Origin: Clostridium sp. CS001
GTDB lineage: Bacteria > Bacillota > Clostridia > Clostridiales > Clostridiaceae
Length of the DNA: 64,000 bases
NCBI RefSeq assembly: GCF_020443565.1
Contig: NZ_JAIZZN010000012.1
Coordinates: forward strand, 1-64,000
Direction of reading: 5' to 3'
The translations under genes and the position numbers were made by a program. Positions 60,747-64,000 of this stretch are shown here, one piece after another. Each line of letters opens with the position of its first letter. Within the stretch, counting starts at the first letter, position 1. The notes under the pieces are model-generated. The model ran no database searches, was not told where the DNA came from, and was given only the letters and a program-made list of their open reading frames with translations.

Positions 60747-62546
60747 CTATATCTCTTTTTCGAGCATCTCTAACAATTCATCAAATCTTTTAATAGTATC
60801 CTCTATAGGTTTTGGCGTAGACATATCAACCCCTGCCTTTTTAAGGATATTTAGTGGATAGTCACTTCCACCGCTTTTTAGGAACTCTTTATATTTTTCT
60901 ACTGCACTTTCACCTTCGTAAGCTATCATTTTACTGAAAGAATTAGCAGCTGCAAAACCTGTAGTATATTGATACACATAGAAATCTCTGTAGAAATGAG
61001 GTATTCTTGACCATTCCATATCTATTCCCTCATCTACCACCATTTCCGGCCCAAAATACTTTACATTTAACTCATGATATATTTCACATAAATCATCTGG
61101 AGATAACGGCTTACCTTTTTCAAGGCTTTCATGAGTTATTTTTTCAAACTCCGCAAACATGCATTGTCTAAACACTGTGGCCCTTATTCCCTCTAATTGC
61201 TGATTTATTAAAAATAATCTTTTTTTCTTATCACTTTCATTTTCAATTAAATAATTAATTAATAGGCACTCGTTAGTAGTAGACGCAACTTCTGCACAGA
61301 ATAATTCATAGTTTGAATATATATAGGGTTGATTCTTCTTTGAGTAATAAGAATGAATAGAGTGCCCCATTTCATGAGCGAAAGTAGAAACATCATTATA
61401 TTGGTAATTGTAATTTAAAAGTACATATGGCATGCTATCATAGCAACCTGAAGAATATGCACCTGAACGCTTACCTTTATTTTCAAAAATATCTACCCAA
61501 CCTTCGCTAATTCCTTTTTTTAATATATTCAAATACTCTTCTCCTAGTGGCTTAATACCATCTAAGATCATCTTAATAGCATCATCAATTTCTATGTGGT
61601 CTTCCACAGTATCAATTATTGGCACATATAAATCATACATATGAATTTCATCAAGGCCTAGTAATTTCTTTTTAAGACTTACATACTTATGAAGTGAAGG
61701 TAGATTTTTATTTATGGTATCCACTACATTATGGTAAACGTCTACTGGAATATTATTAGGTTTCAAAGAGCTTTCTAATGCAGAATTATAATTTCTTGTT
61801 TTTGCATTAAATATAAAACTCTTTATTGAAGAAGTTAAAGATGTTGTTAAAGTGTTTTTATAACCCTTATAGGTTTTAAATAATGTTTCAAAGGCATCTT
61901 TTCTCACTCTTCTGTCCTTTGATTTTATAAAAGTACTGTAATTCCCTGTTGTTAGCTCTACTTCTTTGCCCTCTTCATCTATTATATTTGGAAATACCAT
62001 ATCTGCATTTGTAAGCATTCCAAATATATTCCCTGGTGCATTTAAACAATCGCTTACTGAGGCTAAAATTTCCTCTACCTCTGAACTTAATGTATGTGGT
62101 TTTTGACTTAAAATATCTTTCAAATAGAATTCATAAACTTTAAGTTCTGGAAGCTTTAAAATTTCCTCTTCTACAGCTCCCTCTGGTAATGATAATAGCT
62201 CTGGAATAAAAAATGCTATTATACTTGAAACTTGTGCTGCATAAGTATCTGCTTTGTTTTTAAGCACTTGAAACTCTGCCTTAGCAGTATCTTCATCGCT
62301 TCTTAAGTGTGCATATACAAGTAGCTTTTCTAAAAGCCTTTGAACCTCTACATTACTTTCTAAAAAGCATAACAAGTCTTCGGCATTTCCTAATTTTCCT
62401 GAAAACCTTTTCATATTTGACGCTTTAACTTTTAGAATTTCAAAATCTGCATCCCACTGCACTGAACTTTCATACATCTTTGAAACATTCCACTTATACT
62501 TACTATCAATTTCATCTCTTGTTTTAAGTTTTTTAACTTCACTCAT
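60747..62546 (-). CDS. pepF: Oligoendopeptidase F
   Basis: 599 residues, M3B metallopeptidase. The zinc site FAHEMGHSIHSYYSK is intact, with the third Glu in NYELFCAEVASTTNE, and the substrate Tyr/His region IPHFYRDFYVYQYTTGFAAA near the end. It cuts peptides of 7-17 residues in the cytoplasm, which suits a cell that imports peptides with the Opp system in this window. AGAAGGGTG upstream. Complete; single gene. Confidence 0.93.
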   Translation of the reverse strand: MSEVKKLKTRDEIDSKYKWNVSKMYESSVQWDADFEILKVKASNMKRFSGKLGNAEDLLCFLESNVEVQRLLEKLLVYAHLRSDEDTAKAEFQVLKNKADTYAAQVSSIIAFFIPELLSLPEGAVEEEILKLPELKVYEFYLKDILSQKPHTLSSEVEEILASVSDCLNAPGNIFGMLTNADMVFPNIIDEEGKEVELTTGNYSTFIKSKDRRVRKDAFETLFKTYKGYKNTLTTSLTSSIKSFIFNAKTRNYNSALESSLKPNNIPVDVYHNVVDTINKNLPSLHKYVSLKKKLLGLDEIHMYDLYVPIIDTVEDHIEIDDAIKMILDGIKPLGEEYLNILKKGISEGWVDIFENKGKRSGAYSSGCYDSMPYVLLNYNYQYNDVSTFAHEMGHSIHSYYSKKNQPYIYSNYELFCAEVASTTNECLLINYLIENESDKKKRLFLINQQLEGIRATVFRQCMFAEFEKITHESLEKGKPLSPDDLCEIYHELNVKYFGPEMVVDEGIDMEWSRIPHFYRDFYVYQYTTGFAAANSFSKMIAYEGESAVEKYKEFLKSGGSDYPLNILKKAGVDMSTPKPIEDTIKRFDELLEMLEKEI

Positions 62547-62658
62547 TAAACACCCTTCTTTCTTTTAAATTTAGTACTGTAACTAATTCAATAAAATAAA
62601 TTGTCAAATAACATATTATAACTATATTATCATATATATTACAATAATTCTACAAATT

Positions 62659-62687
62659 AAAAGCCTCACAAAATGTGAGGCTTTTAT
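62659..62687. terminator. Terminator after yjjW-like gene
   Basis: AAAAGCCTCACA pairs with TGTGAGGCTTTT around four bases, T-rich on both strands. Confidence 0.85.
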
Positions 62688-62697
62688 TAATTATAAA

Positions 62698-63549
62698 TCA
62701 TACTAAAACTATATTTTTGCAACCATTATTTATAGCTATCCTTTGCAGCTCATCCATGTATTCATCATTAGGAGTATAGCTGTTAACCATGTCAAGTCGT
62801 ACCCCAAGTTGTCTATATTTTATAAGTTTATATCTTATCTCTGGATTTAAAGAGGCAATAAGTCTACTAATTTCATCTACGTTACGATAATTATCTAACA
62901 CTTCTGGTACTATAACCGTCCTAATCTCATAAATTTTATTTAGCTTAGCCAAATAGTTTATATTTTCTATAACAGTTGTATTATCCATGCCGGTTAACAT
63001 TTTGTGCTCCTGACTATCATAGGATTTCATGTCCACCATTGCCATATCCATAACATCCACAAGGTCCTCATGTTCCCATAAAGGTATAGAACCATTTGTA
63101 TCCACATAACAAGTTAACCCTAGCTTTTTAACTTCTATAAATAGCTCTGTTAAAAACTCACTTTGAAGAGTACACTCTCCACCTGAAACTGTAATTCCTG
63201 ATATAAATACTTTATTTTTTTCTATTTCTGTTATAACTTCTTCTACAGTCATACTAAGTGGCTTTGGAGAACTATTTCTTTTGCAAATCTTTATACATTC
63301 ATCGCAACTGGTACATGCATCTTTATCCCAGGTCACTTTAGATGGCTTAGATTGCATACCTTTAATTTCTAGTGCATTATAATGACAAGCACTTACACAC
63401 TCTCCACAATTATTGCAAACATTTATAGTCTCTGGATTGTGACAATAAAGGCAATTAAAATTGCACCCTTGTAAAAATATAGCTGTCCTATTTCCGGGAC
63501 CATCTACAGAGCTAAATGGAATTATACGGTTAACTAACCCTTTAACCAT
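62698..63549 (-). CDS. Glycyl-radical enzyme activase (YjjW-like radical SAM)
   Basis: About 283 residues. The radical SAM cluster motif is CNFNCLYCHNPE (CxxxCxxC), followed by two ferredoxin-like clusters, NCGECVSAC and CTSCDECIKIC, as in activases with the extra domain, and TVSGGECTLQSEF. It generates the glycyl radical on its partner using SAM. The start at ATG 63549 overlaps the end of the YjjI-like gene by eight bases (ATGGTTAA); a longer frame to 63597 is possible but would overlap more. Second gene of the pair. Confidence 0.88.
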   Translation of the reverse strand: MVKGLVNRIIPFSSVDGPGNRTAIFLQGCNFNCLYCHNPETINVCNNCGECVSACHYNALEIKGMQSKPSKVTWDKDACTSCDECIKICKRNSSPKPLSMTVEEVITEIEKNKVFISGITVSGGECTLQSEFLTELFIEVKKLGLTCYVDTNGSIPLWEHEDLVDVMDMAMVDMKSYDSQEHKMLTGMDNTTVIENINYLAKLNKIYEIRTVIVPEVLDNYRNVDEISRLIASLNPEIRYKLIKYRQLGVRLDMVNSYTPNDEYMDELQRIAINNGCKNIVLV

Positions 63550-64000
63550 TTTTTCTAATCTTTCTTTCCAATACTTTTTGGTTTTCAACTGCACCAAGTC
63601 CTAATGCTACTGTATCCTGTAATACTTGCTTTCCCGCTTGTAATTTTTCTATATCTGATCTTTTTACAAGATATCCAGTAATCCTTATTACATCACAATC
63701 AGTGGAATATGCTGAAAAATATCTCATTTGCTGTTTAAAAGCACCCTTAATAATATCTAACACATAGTTTGGATTACTCTTAACCGTACTATCAAAATTA
63801 AATATATCACCTATTCCTGATGGGAAAAACTTATGGAATTTAGCTGATTCTACTATATGCTGTGGAAGCTCAGGTTCATCCCCAATTGGAATCCTACATC
63901 CTGGACTTATCCCCATATCAGAATCAATACCTACTTGAGCATGTAACAAATACTTACCTTTAGATATACTGCAATGAGGATCATTATATTTATTAACCTC
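63542..64000 (-). CDS. YjjI-type glycine radical enzyme, C-terminal part (start outside)
   Basis: 153 C-terminal residues, open to the window edge. The glycyl-radical loop is VIRITGYLVKRSD, close to the RVTGY form of the family; PGCRIPIGDEPELPQHIVES precedes it. YjjI proteins have no agreed substrate. The activase gene overlaps its end, so the two are made together. The catalytic Cys lies in the missing N-terminal part. Anaerobic enzyme, oxygen-sensitive once activated. Confidence 0.85.
   Translation of the reverse strand, partial: EVNKYNDPHCSISKGKYLLHAQVGIDSDMGISPGCRIPIGDEPELPQHIVESAKFHKFFPSGIGDIFNFDSTVKSNPNYVLDIIKGAFKQQMRYFSAYSTDCDVIRITGYLVKRSDIEKLQAGKQVLQDTVALGLGAVENQKVLERKIRKNG

Noticed and set aside
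1-64000. CRISPR arrays, prophage modules, tRNA and rRNA genes
   Set aside because: I looked for regularly spaced direct repeats, phage structural or integrase genes and cloverleaf sequences and found none.

Overview
The base composition (strongly AT-rich), purine-rich Shine-Dalgarno sequences, frequent TTG/GTG starts, and gene content (hybrid-cluster protein, glycyl-radical enzyme with activase, sigma-54 regulator with methionine gamma-lyase, NSS transporter with MetS, clostridial-type HD-GYP and GGDEF proteins) point to an anaerobic, low-GC Clostridium-type Firmicute. The window looks like ordinary chromosome: nothing marks a prophage, plasmid or CRISPR locus.

Layout. 1-870: the end of an IS1182-type insertion sequence sits a few bases past a RelE-type toxin-antitoxin pair. 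1030-6240: D-Ala-D-Ala ligase, a Gx_transp/NusG-II membrane pair, and a sodium:neurotransmitter-type symporter with its 31-residue MetS subunit. 6241-11902: complete oligopeptide ABC operon oppBCDFA, divergent from a secreted NamZ-like muramidase (12156-13643). 13659-15745: two inverted copies of a long-hairpin element bracket a decaying CsoR-type repressor and a His-tailed EamA exporter. 15912-18902: folate salvage, HAD phosphatase and a membrane diguanylate cyclase. 18982-24299: CobW GTPase, thioredoxin-like protein and the riboflavin operon ribD-ribE-ribBA-ribH under an FMN riboswitch. 24377-27451: methionine gamma-lyase with a perfectly spaced sigma-54 promoter and a TyrR-like activator gene. 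27554-29842: DUF2975 / small HTH / DUF4173 operon. 30165-36653: an accessory stretch of GNAT acetyltransferases, a phosphotransferase, a deaminase and an esterase, two members of which carry poly-A frameshifts. 37395-43347: APC permease, ECF sigma/anti-sigma pair, iscS-thiI. 43704-48149: Hcp, HD-GYP, EamA transporter, CBS protein. 48218-51720: gntR-murQ-nagB opposite an orphan BglG/GlcT antiterminator. 51950-55433: CadA-type ATPase, ArsR/CadC repressor, SurE. 55792-59345: four-repeat secreted protein, tandem glycine riboswitch and APC permease. 59455-64000: relic sigma locus, PepF, and YjjW/YjjI glycyl-radical system running off the right edge.

How it works together. The strongest regulatory readings are the FMN riboswitch (riboflavin synthesis), the tandem glycine riboswitch (permease), the sigma-54 promoter (methionine catabolism), an HcpR/FNR-like palindrome at -41.5 of hcp (nitrosative stress), an ArsR operator over the cadC promoter, and a NagR-like site before gntR-murQ-nagB. 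NamZ, MurQ and NagB together suggest recovery of cell-wall amino sugars.

The least explained material is three families of long inverted repeats. In the 13.7/15.5 kb pair the stem sequences change together within each copy while asymmetric internal segments stay fixed, which looks like a conserved structured RNA or a mobile hairpin. Several genes in the window are visibly decaying (two GNATs, CsoR, an ECF sigma factor, a start codon of the EamA exporter). All family names rest on reading motifs by eye, without database searches.
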